DNA from: Nitrospiraceae bacterium
Lineage (GTDB): Bacteria; Nitrospirota; Nitrospiria; Nitrospirales; UBA8639
DNA length: 21,202 nucleotides
Reading direction: 5' to 3'
Assembly (NCBI GenBank): GCA_003523945.1
Contig: DOFS01000416.1
Coordinates: 1-21,202, forward strand
The notes under the pieces: generated by a model
What the model was told of the DNA's origin: nothing
Database searches by the model: none
Seen by the model: the letters and a program-made list of their open reading frames with translations, nothing else
Translations under genes and position numbers: made by a program
Shown: positions 1 to 7,809 of the stretch, piece by piece
Numbering within the stretch: position 1 is the stretch's first letter
Layout of the letters: the number at the start of each line of letters is the position of its first letter

Positions 1-506
1 AGAGATCCTGCATCCCGTAAATCCTTCTCAATATCTTCCATGTAGCGATGGGAAGCCAGACATTCAGAAAACTGCTCTTCCTGGAGGTTGAGTTCCTTGG
101 CATATTGTTTGAGATGATCCGGAGCCAACTGGCCGCCGCTGTTAAAAAGACGATCATGCATCGGCCAATAGGCGTTTTGCTCTCCCGCGCAACGAGCGGC
201 ATCGGCTGCACGAAGGGGACTGCCCATTCCACGCGGGAAGTCCCGATAGACAAAGCGCACTTTGCCGGTTTCAATATATTCCGAGAGCAATTTGGGAAAG
301 GTTTCATGAAAAAACTTTTCGCAAAAGCCGCAGGTGAAGTCAGAATATTCCAGCAGGGTGATGGGGGCCTTGGGATCCCCACGCACCACGTCATCATCCT
401 GGATCAAGAAATCAGGAGTTTTCCCATGGGTCGTGGGACTCACAAGAAGTGCCGCAAGAAGGATCATTAGGGAAATGGGAGATTTAAGGGACTGGAGGAT
501 ATTCAT
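1..506 (-). CDS. DsbA-like thiol-disulfide oxidoreductase, C-terminus outside window
   Basis: A reading frame runs from 506 leftward off the window edge without a stop, about 168 codons. The N-terminus has a basic start and a hydrophobic stretch (SLMILLAALLV) ending in small residues, as in a Sec signal peptide, so the mature protein should be periplasmic. It continues with GDPKAPITLLEYSDFTCGFC, the entry to a thioredoxin fold carrying a CxxC redox pair (CGFC). The later segment with RFVYRDFP and AADAARCAGEQ matches DsbA/Thioredoxin_4 family proteins that oxidise, reduce or isomerise disulfides in exported proteins. The ATG at 506 is preferred because GGAG lies 5 bases upstream; the adjacent ATG at 509 is too close to it. 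The deoxyhypusine synthase-like gene lies about 80 bases upstream on the same strand. Whether it acts as oxidase or isomerase cannot be told. Confidence 0.85.
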   Translation of the reverse strand, partial: MNILQSLKSPISLMILLAALLVSPTTHGKTPDFLIQDDDVVRGDPKAPITLLEYSDFTCGFCEKFFHETFPKLLSEYIETGKVRFVYRDFPRGMGSPLRAADAARCAGEQNAYWPMHDRLFNSGGQLAPDHLKQYAKELNLQEEQFSECLASHRYMEDIEKDLRDAGS

Positions 507-587
507 CATGACTCCGTAACCGGTATTGTTGCATTCCAGGACGGCCTTGTCGAGAAAATAAGGTTATTCGTGAACCAGGTGTTGTGG

Positions 588-1682
588 TTACCGGCGACGG
601 GCTCGTTCCAGGAGCCCCATCATCAGAAGAGGCCAGACCACCGTGGCATCACTCAAGACTTCCGCAAACATCCCCCCCTCTTTTCGAGGCACAAACTTTC
701 CCCATGATACACCCTCCTCATAGGTGCATCCGCTTAAGCCACCCCAGTAATCGGGCTCCGGGCAGATGCGAACCCCGTATTGATACCGTGGTGGAGTTAA
801 GTCTGTCCCTATCCTGAGATTGAGAATTTCAATATAAGGAGGCGTTTGTTGTGCCCAATTGCGTGGAACGCCGCCACCGATGGTGAAGATTCCCAAGCGT
901 TTGGCAGACAGCAGCTTTTCCGTATAACTATTGAGATCTAAGAATGGATTATAAGCCGGACGAGCCTGTTGTAACATTTGCCAGGTTTCCTGATCAGATA
1001 GTCCTGGGGGCGGAGGGCTGGATTGAGATTGTCGTCTCTCCTTCATGGCCCAAATGGAGACATCCAACCCCATTTCAGAATCGGTAAACGCAGGGATATA
1101 AACCGGAACCTGCTGCTCATAGGCACTTTTCAAAATACCTGGCCCGTCGTAATGGTCGTGGAGGGTTTTCCCGATTTCGCGAGTCAGTATTTCCGAGGAG
1201 ATGGGGGTGTCAGGAGTCATGCGCTTTAAGGTTTGGCTGACGACCCGTTCGACATGGTTGAGATTGGTTTCCATCTCCAGTGTGTCATAGACGCGATTAT
1301 AGCCTTTTTCATAGAGCTCGGTGTCCGTCATGGATGGGTGATATTTATAGTGGGTTTTCCCCACCGCTTCACTCAACCCATGAGCAATCAATGCGCCCGT
1401 GGACACTACCGCCTGAACCATGTTTCGATCGATCATGCTGCAGATAATTTTACCCATTTTCGCTATAGTCATGGCTCCGGATAAGGTCAAGATCACCGTA
1501 CATTCGGGATCGGCGATCATCTTGTCCAAAATCTCAAAGGCATCGCCAAGACGACGTCCGCCAAAGGCGGTCTTTTTCATGGCCGACAGAAGATCAGAAA
1601 AGGATTCAATATTTTCCGGATCGAGAGCCTCCAGGGCTTCTAGTCCGTCGCTTTCGCCATCGTGAAATGTTCTCGTAGTCAT
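588..1682 (-). CDS. Deoxyhypusine synthase-like protein
   Basis: The 364-residue frame is full length for the deoxyhypusine synthase (DHS) family. Recognisable parts are LTLSGAMTIAKMG in the NAD-binding N-terminal half, STGALIAHGL, IFTIGGGVPRNW, and near the C-terminus SWGK, where Lys329 corresponds to the catalytic lysine that carries the aminobutyl intermediate in eukaryotic and archaeal DHS. Those enzymes transfer the butylamine group of spermidine to a lysine of eIF5A/aIF5A. Bacteria lack eIF5A, and bacterial homologues are thought to act in polyamine metabolism (spermidine or homospermidine formation), so substrate and product here are open. The ATG at 1682 has AAGGA 7 bases upstream, which fixes the start. 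It sits between tRNA-Glu and the DsbA-like gene. Family assignment is firm, biochemical role is inferred. Confidence 0.88.
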   Translation of the reverse strand: MTTRTFHDGESDGLEALEALDPENIESFSDLLSAMKKTAFGGRRLGDAFEILDKMIADPECTVILTLSGAMTIAKMGKIICSMIDRNMVQAVVSTGALIAHGLSEAVGKTHYKYHPSMTDTELYEKGYNRVYDTLEMETNLNHVERVVSQTLKRMTPDTPISSEILTREIGKTLHDHYDGPGILKSAYEQQVPVYIPAFTDSEMGLDVSIWAMKERRQSQSSPPPPGLSDQETWQMLQQARPAYNPFLDLNSYTEKLLSAKRLGIFTIGGGVPRNWAQQTPPYIEILNLRIGTDLTPPRYQYGVRICPEPDYWGGLSGCTYEEGVSWGKFVPRKEGGMFAEVLSDATVVWPLLMMGLLERARRR

Positions 1683-1799
1683 TACAGGTCCTTACGGCAT
1701 AAATGAGCGAAATAACCCGACGTGAAAATGTGGAGTCTGATTTTACCAGGTGCGGGTGCAAACAATTAGGAAGGGATGAACGTCGGCTCCTATAGGAAT

Positions 1800-1877
1800 T
1801 GGTGATCCCAACGGGATTTGAACCCGTGTCTGCACCTTGAGAGGGTGCCGTCCTAGACCAGCCTAGACGATGGGACC
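1800..1877 (-). tRNA. tRNA-Glu (anticodon CTC), CCA encoded
   Basis: The minus strand folds as a tRNA. The 7-bp acceptor stem pairs GGTCCCA with TGGGATC (one G-T wobble), with discriminator A followed by genome-encoded CCA. The T arm is CGGGTTCAAATCCCG. The anticodon stem GCACC/GGTGC encloses the 7-base loop CTCTCAA, giving anticodon CTC, which reads the glutamate codon GAG. The D-arm GTCTAGG...CTAGGAC is characteristic of tRNA-Glu. Confidence 0.95.
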
Positions 1878-2060
1878 AGTCTGTGTCTTTTCATTGAACC
1901 TGAGATTTGCATGTCCTGCTCGTAGCAGGGATGTCCGAAATGTACCATTTGGGACTTATGGCATGCAACGCAAAAAGGGAAGATGACATGGGCCAGATGC
2001 GTAAAATCCCCTGTGATGACAAGGGAGATTGTCGTAAAAATGAAAAAGTAGTGGGCTTGC

Positions 2061-2465
2061 TCAAATATCAGAAGATGGGGGAGGTGGTGTATGAACGGTT
2101 AACACGCCCCGCATGAACGGATGAAGTCCACAATGGTAGGGATAGCTCCCGGGGGCTAACCGGGTTAAGACAAACTGATGGTCGGGACGAATGACTCCAG
2201 AGTCAAATGAGCACTGTGATCGGGATTGACAGTCGTCTGCCACGATAGAATGGGCTTCACGAGTTTGATTTAACCACGTGAGGGGGGTATCCAAACGGAT
2301 CTTCAGGTGGTTGGGTGAAAAAAATGGCGGTTCGGCTTGAATGGCAATCTGTGGTGAAGAGGCCCACAGAATCGGTTCTGTGGGAACGGGGAATACCAGG
2401 ATGGCCATGAAACAGAACAGCTGGCTCATTTGAAAGGATGTTTTGTATGAACAAATAGGCGTCAT
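2061..2465 (-). CDS. Small secreted cupredoxin (plastocyanin-like)
   Basis: The 134-residue product starts with a hydrophobic segment (SQLFCFMAILVFPVP) consistent with a signal peptide, followed by a roughly 80-residue cupredoxin domain. The type I copper site is visible: His72 in REAHSIV, then the C-terminal cluster YHCGLHPFM giving Cys112, His115 and Met118. This Cys-x2-His-x2-Met spacing and the length match single-domain plastocyanin or amicyanin-like electron carriers of the periplasm. The gene begins about 30 bases downstream of the DegQ-like protease stop on the same strand and may be co-transcribed with it. The start is uncertain: the ATG at 2465 has only a weak ribosome site, and the ATG at 2429 would still keep the signal peptide. 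Electron-transfer partners cannot be read from the sequence. Confidence 0.75.
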   Translation of the reverse strand: MTPICSYKTSFQMSQLFCFMAILVFPVPTEPILWASSPQIAIQAEPPFFSPNHLKIRLDTPLTWLNQTREAHSIVADDCQSRSQCSFDSGVIRPDHQFVLTRLAPGSYPYHCGLHPFMRGVLTVHTPPPPSSDI

Positions 2466-2495
2466 GATGGTTCGGCTATGGCACCTGTTCCGTTG

Positions 2496-4052
2496 TTAGG
2501 GTTTAATTGTCAGAAAAATAGCGCCTTTTCCACGCTGCAACAGCACTAAGACGGAAGCTTTATCGTCCAGTCGCTTCACAAGCTGTTCGAAATCCTTTAC
2601 GGATTCAATTGGCGAGCGATTCAGTTCCAGTATCACATCACCAGGTTGAAGGCCTGCGCGTTCAGCCGGAGAGTTTGGGGTGATTTTGGTCACCACCACG
2701 CCCTGGCCGTCGCGTGTTTGTCCAGGCTTGACGGGCTCGACCGAAAGCCCGGAAAGGGCGTGGTTCCCTGTGACCGATCCAGGAGCTGCTTCCGTCAAAG
2801 AAGCGGTGTCTTTGGGCATTTCAGTAATGGAGACGGAAAGAGGCATCATTTTGCCGTTTCGCCATACCGTCAGAGGAACCGTGCTCTCGGGTGCGGTTTC
2901 GGCCACCAGCGTGCGCAAATGAGTCGGATCTTTCACGGTAATGCCGTTGTAGGTGCGGATGATATCGCCACGTTTCAAGCCGGCTTGTCCTGCGGGACTT
3001 TCTTCAAACACATCCCCCACCAGTGTGCCTTGAGTATCAGGGGCATCAAATTGCTTGGCCAGATCTTGCGACAGTTCCTGGATTGACACACCCAGCCATC
3101 CACGAACAACCTTGCCATGTCCGATCAGGCTTTGCATCACGCTTCTCACCATTTGGCTGGGAATGGCAAATCCGATTCCCATGTATCCGCCTGTTCTGGA
3201 GAAAATAGCCGTATTAATGCCGATGAGTTGGCCTTGCAGATTGACGAGCGCACCTCCGGAATTGCCTGGATTGATCGCGGCATCGGTTTGAATGAAATTT
3301 TCATAATCGACGATGCCGACATTGGCGCGGCCCACGGCACTGATAATCCCCATCGTCACCGTTTGATTCAACCCGAAGGGGTTCCCGACGGCCAAGACCA
3401 ATTCTCCCACTTCCAGTGTTGTAGAATTTCCCCATGCCAGGGTGGGTAGGTCTGTGGCTTCAATTTTGATGACGGCTAAATCCGTTTTGGGATCTGTGCC
3501 GATGAGTTTTGCCGAAAATTTCCGTTTATCCCCCAGAAGCACCATCAAATCATCCGCCTGTTCGACCACGTGATTATTCGTGACAATATAGCCGTCGCTT
3601 TTCACAATGACGCCGGATCCTAAGCCTTGCTCCTGCCGTTCCCGGGGTTGTTGAAACCGACGTTCAAATTCTTCACCAAAAAACCGTCGGAAAAAGGGAT
3701 CCTCAAAGAGGGGATTATTACTTGGCACCTGGACCGTACGTTTCGTCGCGGAGATATTGACCACGGAGGCCATGGCCTCTTTGGCGATTTTGACAAAGGT
3801 TTCGTTCGATGCCAGAAGAGGAGTCGAGACGTTAACCACGGGAGGCGAATCAGCGGCATGGACGACCGGTACGGGCACCTCAGCCCCGTTCGGGGTTGCG
3901 GTTATTGTTGGGGGAGCGTCGGAAGGGGGGGAGGATGGCGCCTGGGAGCATTGAAGGTGTGTCACGCCAAGTAGGCCGATCAGCACGGTGATCATCCAGA
4001 AATATTTTCTGCTTTTCATGGGGGAGGTTCGCACCGGATCACTGCCTCTCAT
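2496..4052 (-). CDS. degQ: DegP/DegQ (Do) family periplasmic serine protease
   Basis: A 518-residue HtrA protease with all expected parts. The N-terminal hydrophobic segment (about residues 18-31) is a signal peptide or anchor; the following Cys35 (HLQC) does not make a standard lipobox. The protease domain carries the triad: His161 in TNNHVV, Asp191 in TDLAVI and Ser265 in GNSGGALV. Two PDZ domains follow, about 310-390 (RGWLGVSIQ, SPAGQAGLKRGDII) and 420-515 (SPAERAGLQPGDVI). This is the Do architecture, which degrades or refolds damaged envelope proteins. Residues 36-75 are a Pro/Ala-rich linker. The ATG at 4052 has GGAAGAAGG about 8 bases upstream and is preferred over the internal ATG at 4019. 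DegP and DegQ cannot be told apart on this evidence. Confidence 0.95.
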   Translation of the reverse strand: MRGSDPVRTSPMKSRKYFWMITVLIGLLGVTHLQCSQAPSSPPSDAPPTITATPNGAEVPVPVVHAADSPPVVNVSTPLLASNETFVKIAKEAMASVVNISATKRTVQVPSNNPLFEDPFFRRFFGEEFERRFQQPRERQEQGLGSGVIVKSDGYIVTNNHVVEQADDLMVLLGDKRKFSAKLIGTDPKTDLAVIKIEATDLPTLAWGNSTTLEVGELVLAVGNPFGLNQTVTMGIISAVGRANVGIVDYENFIQTDAAINPGNSGGALVNLQGQLIGINTAIFSRTGGYMGIGFAIPSQMVRSVMQSLIGHGKVVRGWLGVSIQELSQDLAKQFDAPDTQGTLVGDVFEESPAGQAGLKRGDIIRTYNGITVKDPTHLRTLVAETAPESTVPLTVWRNGKMMPLSVSITEMPKDTASLTEAAPGSVTGNHALSGLSVEPVKPGQTRDGQGVVVTKITPNSPAERAGLQPGDVILELNRSPIESVKDFEQLVKRLDDKASVLVLLQRGKGAIFLTIKP

Positions 4053-4214
4053 GCAAAATACCTTCTTCCTTTATCGTTTAGGAATTCATACAAAGTGAGA
4101 CTTTCTTTCGCCTTTTCCACTTTTTAATTTTACCACCCTGGCACGCAGGATTAGAATGACGGACCCTTAAAATGGAGCTCTCTGTACCCGATTGTACCAA
4201 AGGAAACCCAAGAC

Positions 4215-4916
4215 TCAAGATGCGCGGGTGAGCACTGGACCGTCATTTGTGCCGGTAATCACCAAAGATGTCATCATCAAGAAGAGTCCGCATTCGACTA
4301 CGCCCGGAATCTGTGTGAGGGAGGATTCGAGGGCAGAGGGGTCGGTAATTTCAGGAATATGAAGATCCGCCACATAGTTTCCATTGTCTGTGAGAAAAGG
4401 CTGTCCAGCTTTGTGGCGTAAAGGGGAAGGCCATCCCAGATTTTCAAGGTGCCGTTGTGTCGTTCGCCAACCGAAGGGCAGGATTTCAACGGGAAGAGGA
4501 AACGGAAGCCCGAGATGGGGCACCTGTTTGGCCTGATCCACAATCACGATGAACTTTTGAGCAGCTTTCGCCACAATTTTTTCGCGCAATAACGCCCCGC
4601 CTCCGCCCTTGATCAAATTCAGATGTGGGTCGACCTGATCGGCGCCATCCACCGCCACATCAATGTCCCAGGGTTCCTCGTTGCTCAGTAAAGGAATGCC
4701 CAGTTGTCTGGCATGGACCGCTGTGGTTTGGGAGGTTGGCACGCCACGGACCCGTAAGCCTTCTTGTAGGCGCTGACCTAAGGCCGTCAAAAAATGATGG
4801 ACAGTGGAGCCGGTACCGAGTCCCAAAATCTGCCCATCCTGGATAAATTCAAGGGCTTTGCGTGCGGCTTGGATTTTTTGCTGATCAGGTGTTAACGGTG
4901 TGGATGGAAATGGCAT
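4215..4916 (-). CDS. rpiA: Ribose-5-phosphate isomerase A
   Basis: It interconverts ribose 5-phosphate and ribulose 5-phosphate in the non-oxidative pentose phosphate pathway, in the cytoplasm. Diagnostic motifs are in order: LGLGTGSTV near the N-terminus (phosphate binding), DVAVDGADQVDP (catalytic acid), LIKGGGGALLREK (catalytic lysine region), and the C-terminal GVVECGLF. From the ATG at 4916 the protein is 233 residues, close to the usual 220-230. The same frame is open upstream to a TTG at 4964, but those 16 residues do not belong to the family, so 4916 is chosen even though its ribosome site is weak. Glucokinase lies upstream on the same strand about 240 bases away, a sensible but not tightly coupled sugar-phosphate pairing. 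Confidence 0.95.
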   Translation of the reverse strand: MPFPSTPLTPDQQKIQAARKALEFIQDGQILGLGTGSTVHHFLTALGQRLQEGLRVRGVPTSQTTAVHARQLGIPLLSNEEPWDIDVAVDGADQVDPHLNLIKGGGGALLREKIVAKAAQKFIVIVDQAKQVPHLGLPFPLPVEILPFGWRTTQRHLENLGWPSPLRHKAGQPFLTDNGNYVADLHIPEITDPSALESSLTQIPGVVECGLFLMMTSLVITGTNDGPVLTRAS

Positions 4917-5151
4917 CGAAGGGCTTTCTGACAGAAATTCTTCAAGGGCAAATAGCCCCAACAAGTACGTTGGTTGTCATTAAAGCTAACGGAGATAATT
5001 TCTCGAAGCGTGGTGGAAAAATCCAACCAAGCAAGATATCACAGACGAGTGTAGGAAGAATGGAGCCAACGGTTCTTCAGGGTGACATCGGGCTGAGAAG
5101 GGCGTCTTGGGATTCTGACGGATACCCCGGGGATGTGTTGATCCCATGATG

Positions 5152-6213
5152 TCAGCTTGCCATCCCCGCAGCTACGGAAGCGGCCCCGAGCAAGGCAGTA
5201 TGGGGATTTAAAATCACCCGAACGGGTATCTTGGTGAGTAATCGTTTATACCGGCCCTTTGCCAGATAGGCTTTCATGAACGTGTCTCCCTGTAGGGCGG
5301 GAAGGATTTTTGGAGCAATGCCTCCGCCAAGGTAGACGCCGCCCATTGCTAGCGCTTTGAGTGCCATATTCCCGGCCTCAGCTCCATAAATAGACACAAA
5401 CAGCTGAAGAGCATCTTTGCAAATATCGGGTTTTCCTGTGAGGCCCGCTTCCGTAATCAACGCAGCCGGATCGCCGGTTGGAAGCTTTTCAGCAAACCAT
5501 GTGGGCTCGTTTTTCTTGGTATCCCGGAGAAACTGATAAATGCTGTAAATGCCAGGGCCGGAGAGCACCCGTTCGTAACTTACATGCAAATAGCTGGTCC
5601 GCAAATATCGGAGCAAATCGATCTCTAAATCGTTAGTGGGAGCGAAATCTGCGTGGCCACCCTCGGACGGACAAATATGATAGTCCTTCCCCGTCCACAA
5701 TAACAGCGATTCTCCCAGTCCTGTTCCAGCGGCCAATAACACCTTTGTGCCATCAGGTGGGGGAGAAGGGGCGTTGGGGTTGAGATCCTCGATTTCTTCC
5801 GGTCGGAGAAGCTGAAGCCCGTAGGCGGTAGCCTCCAAATCGTTTAACAAACGGACATGAGAAATATTGAGAAATTCGGCGAGTTTGTCCCCTTCAATTG
5901 TCCATGGAATATTGGTGGTCCGGCAGGTATTGTTCAAGACAGGTCCCGGCACCCCAAAGCAAGCGGCCGTCAGGGGTCCCAGCGGAGTAGGAGAGCCGGG
6001 TTCGGACGACAGGTCATCGCGGTCGTCCCGGGCTTCCTCCTTTTCGGAATCGGCAGAAGCCGGTTCCTCGAGAAATTCGGTCAACACGTCTTCAAAGGAC
6101 TCGTAATCAGCCGTATAGACCGTGTCCTCACGAATAGGCTCTACCCGTTCCTTATCCCAGTCAAACAGGGCCAGATTGATTTTTGTCCCACCGATGTCAG
6201 CCGCTAAAATCAT
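5152..6213 (-). CDS. glk: Glucokinase (COG0837 type)
   Basis: It phosphorylates glucose with ATP to glucose 6-phosphate. The N-terminal ADIGGTK is the phosphate-binding loop of the ASKHA fold. VRLLNDLEATAYGL holds the catalytic aspartate region, AAGTGLG and PSEGGHADFAP are the conserved glucokinase glucose and nucleotide motifs, and GVYLGGGIAPKI closes the nucleotide site. At 353 residues it is about 30 longer than Escherichia coli Glk. The excess is an acidic low-complexity insert between residues 50 and 75 (EEPASADSEKEEARDDRDDL) before the second strand pair. The ATG at 6213 is the natural start because the ADIGGTK motif begins four residues in, though no strong ribosome site precedes it. 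It is a non-ROK glucokinase. Confidence 0.93.
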   Translation of the reverse strand: MILAADIGGTKINLALFDWDKERVEPIREDTVYTADYESFEDVLTEFLEEPASADSEKEEARDDRDDLSSEPGSPTPLGPLTAACFGVPGPVLNNTCRTTNIPWTIEGDKLAEFLNISHVRLLNDLEATAYGLQLLRPEEIEDLNPNAPSPPPDGTKVLLAAGTGLGESLLLWTGKDYHICPSEGGHADFAPTNDLEIDLLRYLRTSYLHVSYERVLSGPGIYSIYQFLRDTKKNEPTWFAEKLPTGDPAALITEAGLTGKPDICKDALQLFVSIYGAEAGNMALKALAMGGVYLGGGIAPKILPALQGDTFMKAYLAKGRYKRLLTKIPVRVILNPHTALLGAASVAAGMAS

Positions 6214-6582
6214 GCCGTGTTACTCATGAAAAATGGTTAAGGAGTCAATCGTCACTCTCACGGGCACCATAGCCTAGATAAATTCGCCGAGGCAAGGGAA
6301 GAAGGGGTGCGCGGTGAAGACATTCGGTGGGGGGATCTTTATGGAGTGATACCAAATAATTCCTATCCGGTTTCCCCTCACGGGGCCGTCCTTTTGTTTC
6401 GGCAAAAGGACCCAAAGCCATTCTTTGCCGGATAGAGCCTAGCCCCATCCTCCCGGCCTCAAGGGACACTTGCGCTTCAAACACTTGATTATCCGTTCCG
6501 GGTGTCCCTCTCGGGAACGTGTCGGCTCCGAAGGCATGGCAGGCGTTTGTTTTGTCTTCCAAAGGTATGGGGGGGAGGGGAT
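6214..6582. other. Non-coding stretch with hairpin, candidate dispersed repeat
   Basis: About 370 bases between glucokinase (minus strand) and the first small plus-strand ORF. I see no convincing gene. A 105-codon minus-strand frame fills much of it (6245-6562), but it has no family signal and unnatural composition. The region contains the perfect hairpin at 6388-6411 and looks like one of the conserved intergenic repeats common in this kind of genome. Confidence 0.5.
6388..6411. repeat. Perfect 9-bp inverted repeat
   Basis: GTCCTTTTG and CAAAAGGAC are exact reverse complements separated by the 6-base loop TTTCGG. No T-tract follows on either strand, so it does not look like an intrinsic terminator. 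It is more likely the core of a dispersed intergenic repeat. Confidence 0.6.
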
Positions 6583-6672
6583 ATGGACCAGTTTTTCTCC
6601 ATAGTCGGTTTTCTGCTGGACGCCCTGCGTCGAATCTGGCTAGGCGGACTCCATCAATTCACCACTGAGTAG
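6583..6672 (+). CDS. 29-aa small ORF, possible leader or membrane peptide
   Basis: An ATG at 6583 follows the purine-rich run GGGGAGGGGAT and opens 29 codons ending in TAG at 6670-6672. The peptide begins MDQFFSIVGFLLDALRRIW: a hydrophobic amphipathic helix with two arginines, then a short polar tail. The stop overlaps the ribosome site (AGGAG) of the next ORF, so the two would be translationally coupled. It could be a small membrane-active peptide, a leader peptide, or chance. Nothing in the sequence names a function. Support is the ribosome site, the spacing and the composition only. Confidence 0.4.
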   Translation: MDQFFSIVGFLLDALRRIWLGGLHQFTTE

Positions 6673-6683
6673 GAGTAATGACG

Positions 6684-6884
6684 ATGGTTGAGAACGTTCA
6701 ATATACAATTGCGGTCCCTGAAAAATATCACGACAAAGACGGCAAGGAACACACCGCATGGACCACGGTCGGCACCGCGGTTCAAAATAATAAAGGCCTT
6801 ATCTCTTTGAGATTACCCGCCAATATCGCCGTCTCCGGTGACGTGGTGTTATTCCCGAAAGATGACCACACACCAGACCAATAG
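6684..6884 (+). CDS. Small conserved-looking protein of unknown function
   Basis: A 66-residue product. The frame also has an ATG at 6678, but AGGAG ends only 2 bases before that one and 8 bases before the ATG at 6684, so 6684 is chosen. The pattern TAWTTVGTAVQNNKGLISLR, then LPANIAVSGDVVLFPK, looks like a small all-beta protein and is loosely reminiscent of short DUF736-type proteins (a GTAW...KG...L pattern). That resemblance is from memory and weak. It is cytoplasmic by composition, without signal peptide or cysteines. It follows the 29-aa ORF directly and precedes a 71-aa ORF by 21 bases, so the three probably form one transcript. Confidence 0.6.
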   Translation: MVENVQYTIAVPEKYHDKDGKEHTAWTTVGTAVQNNKGLISLRLPANIAVSGDVVLFPKDDHTPDQ

Positions 6885-6905
6885 AGCAGGGAGAGCGTAT
6901 GGGGC

Positions 6906-7121
6906 ATGTCTCGCGAAGACATCAACCCGGGAATGGCCTTCCGCTCGGCGTATGTCGAGGAGGATATTTTTCTCTTTGTCTTTCCGTCTTCGATGATCGA
7001 AGGTGAAGGCTTGTATCGGCGGTCTAATAGGGTAGGGGGCTTTATCGAAAACGACTGGTATCGCTTCCGGCAAAACGCTAATCATTTACAACGGGTAGAA
7101 GATTATTATTTTGTCGGATAA
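6906..7121 (+). CDS. Hypothetical 71-aa protein
   Basis: Starts 21 bases after the previous stop, with GAGAG and GGGG upstream of the ATG. The sequence is rich in aromatic and charged residues (VEEDIFLFVFPSSM, GGFIENDWYRFRQNANHL, VEDYYFVG), unlike a random frame, but no family is recognised. It has no cysteine, signal peptide or transmembrane segment. It is probably the last gene of the small operon starting at 6583. A chance ORF is possible because the ribosome site is mediocre. Confidence 0.5.
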   Translation: MSREDINPGMAFRSAYVEEDIFLFVFPSSMIEGEGLYRRSNRVGGFIENDWYRFRQNANHLQRVEDYYFVG

Positions 7122-7142
7122 CTGTTAGTATGAAAAATAACA

Positions 7143-7159
7143 CAATGTTGATAACATTG
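7143..7159. promoter_or_regulatory. Palindrome just before the 169-aa gene, candidate operator
   Basis: CAATGTT and AACATTG are exact reverse complements with a 3-base centre (GAT). The 17-bp palindrome ends 4 bases before the ATG at 7164, where a bound protein or RNA hairpin would block translation or transcription. The gene lacks a normal ribosome site, which adds to the suggestion that its start region is regulated. Confidence 0.45.
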
Positions 7160-7163
7160 AACC

Positions 7164-7673
7164 ATGAACCGACAAAGACCGGTTGAAAGTCTCCCGCCTT
7201 TTGAATTTTTAAACCCGAATAAAGCTTGGGTTGTGCAAGAAACCGACAACCTCTTGCAACAATGGCGGGACTGGTTAGCCGCCGCAAAATCCTTCCCTGA
7301 TTCCCCGGAATACGATTCAAATCGTGAAACCGAAGCCTTACGACACGGGAGAGACAAACACAATCAGCATGAAATTTTGCGGGAAAAAACCCTTGTATTT
7401 TTGAGGAATAATTTCATCGGTTTCGAATTTATTGTCCACAACTACCGAGATCATCCCCACGAGTCCAACATTTCAGCGCTTACTCAAAAAATTCCTGTAT
7501 GGATACACAGGCTTGAAATGCTTCAGGCAGGTATCGACTATGCTCGTGTGCCTGATGGCTTTTGGGTAGAACAAGGGAAAAAGCTAGTTACTTCCATAGC
7601 AAAATCAGGCCCCGAAAAAGCCGCTGAAATCGCTACGTCATATTTGAAAAACCCTCTTGCCATAGTTGAGTGA
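7164..7673 (+). CDS. Hypothetical 169-aa protein upstream of the TIR gene
   Basis: A soluble, probably helical protein without recognisable domain. Features seen: an N-terminal Pro-rich start, a Trp-rich helix (QQWRDWLAAAK), a charged centre (RHGRDKHNQHEILREK), FEFIVHNYRDHPHESN, and a C-terminal helix with IAKSGPEKAAEIATSYL. There is no signal peptide, transmembrane segment or cysteine. The start at 7164 is preceded by a palindrome rather than a Shine-Dalgarno sequence. The TIR-pentapeptide gene starts 136 bases downstream on the same strand, so a partner role (regulator or antitoxin-like) is imaginable but unsupported. Confidence 0.65.
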   Translation: MNRQRPVESLPPFEFLNPNKAWVVQETDNLLQQWRDWLAAAKSFPDSPEYDSNRETEALRHGRDKHNQHEILREKTLVFLRNNFIGFEFIVHNYRDHPHESNISALTQKIPVWIHRLEMLQAGIDYARVPDGFWVEQGKKLVTSIAKSGPEKAAEIATSYLKNPLAIVE

Positions 7674-7809
7674 TAAACTTCATTGTGGCAAATTAAAATT
7701 TAGAGATAGTGCCATATTTTCCTGTTGGACGCACGAAACAGAACTCTAATGAACTTGTTGTTCGGAGAAGGGCAGGCCTCTTCAACACCTCCAGGGCAGT
7801 TTCACCCCA

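Noticed and set aside
48..470. 140-codon plus-strand frame at the left edge
   Set aside because: It is antisense to the DsbA-like gene, whose signal peptide and CGFC motif are unmistakable.
1907..2116. 69-codon plus-strand frame next to tRNA-Glu
   Set aside because: No family and no clear ribosome site; it overlaps the 3' end of the cupredoxin gene on the other strand.
6245..6562. 105-codon minus-strand frame
   Set aside because: It overlies a hairpin-bearing intergenic repeat, with no ribosome site and no domain signal.
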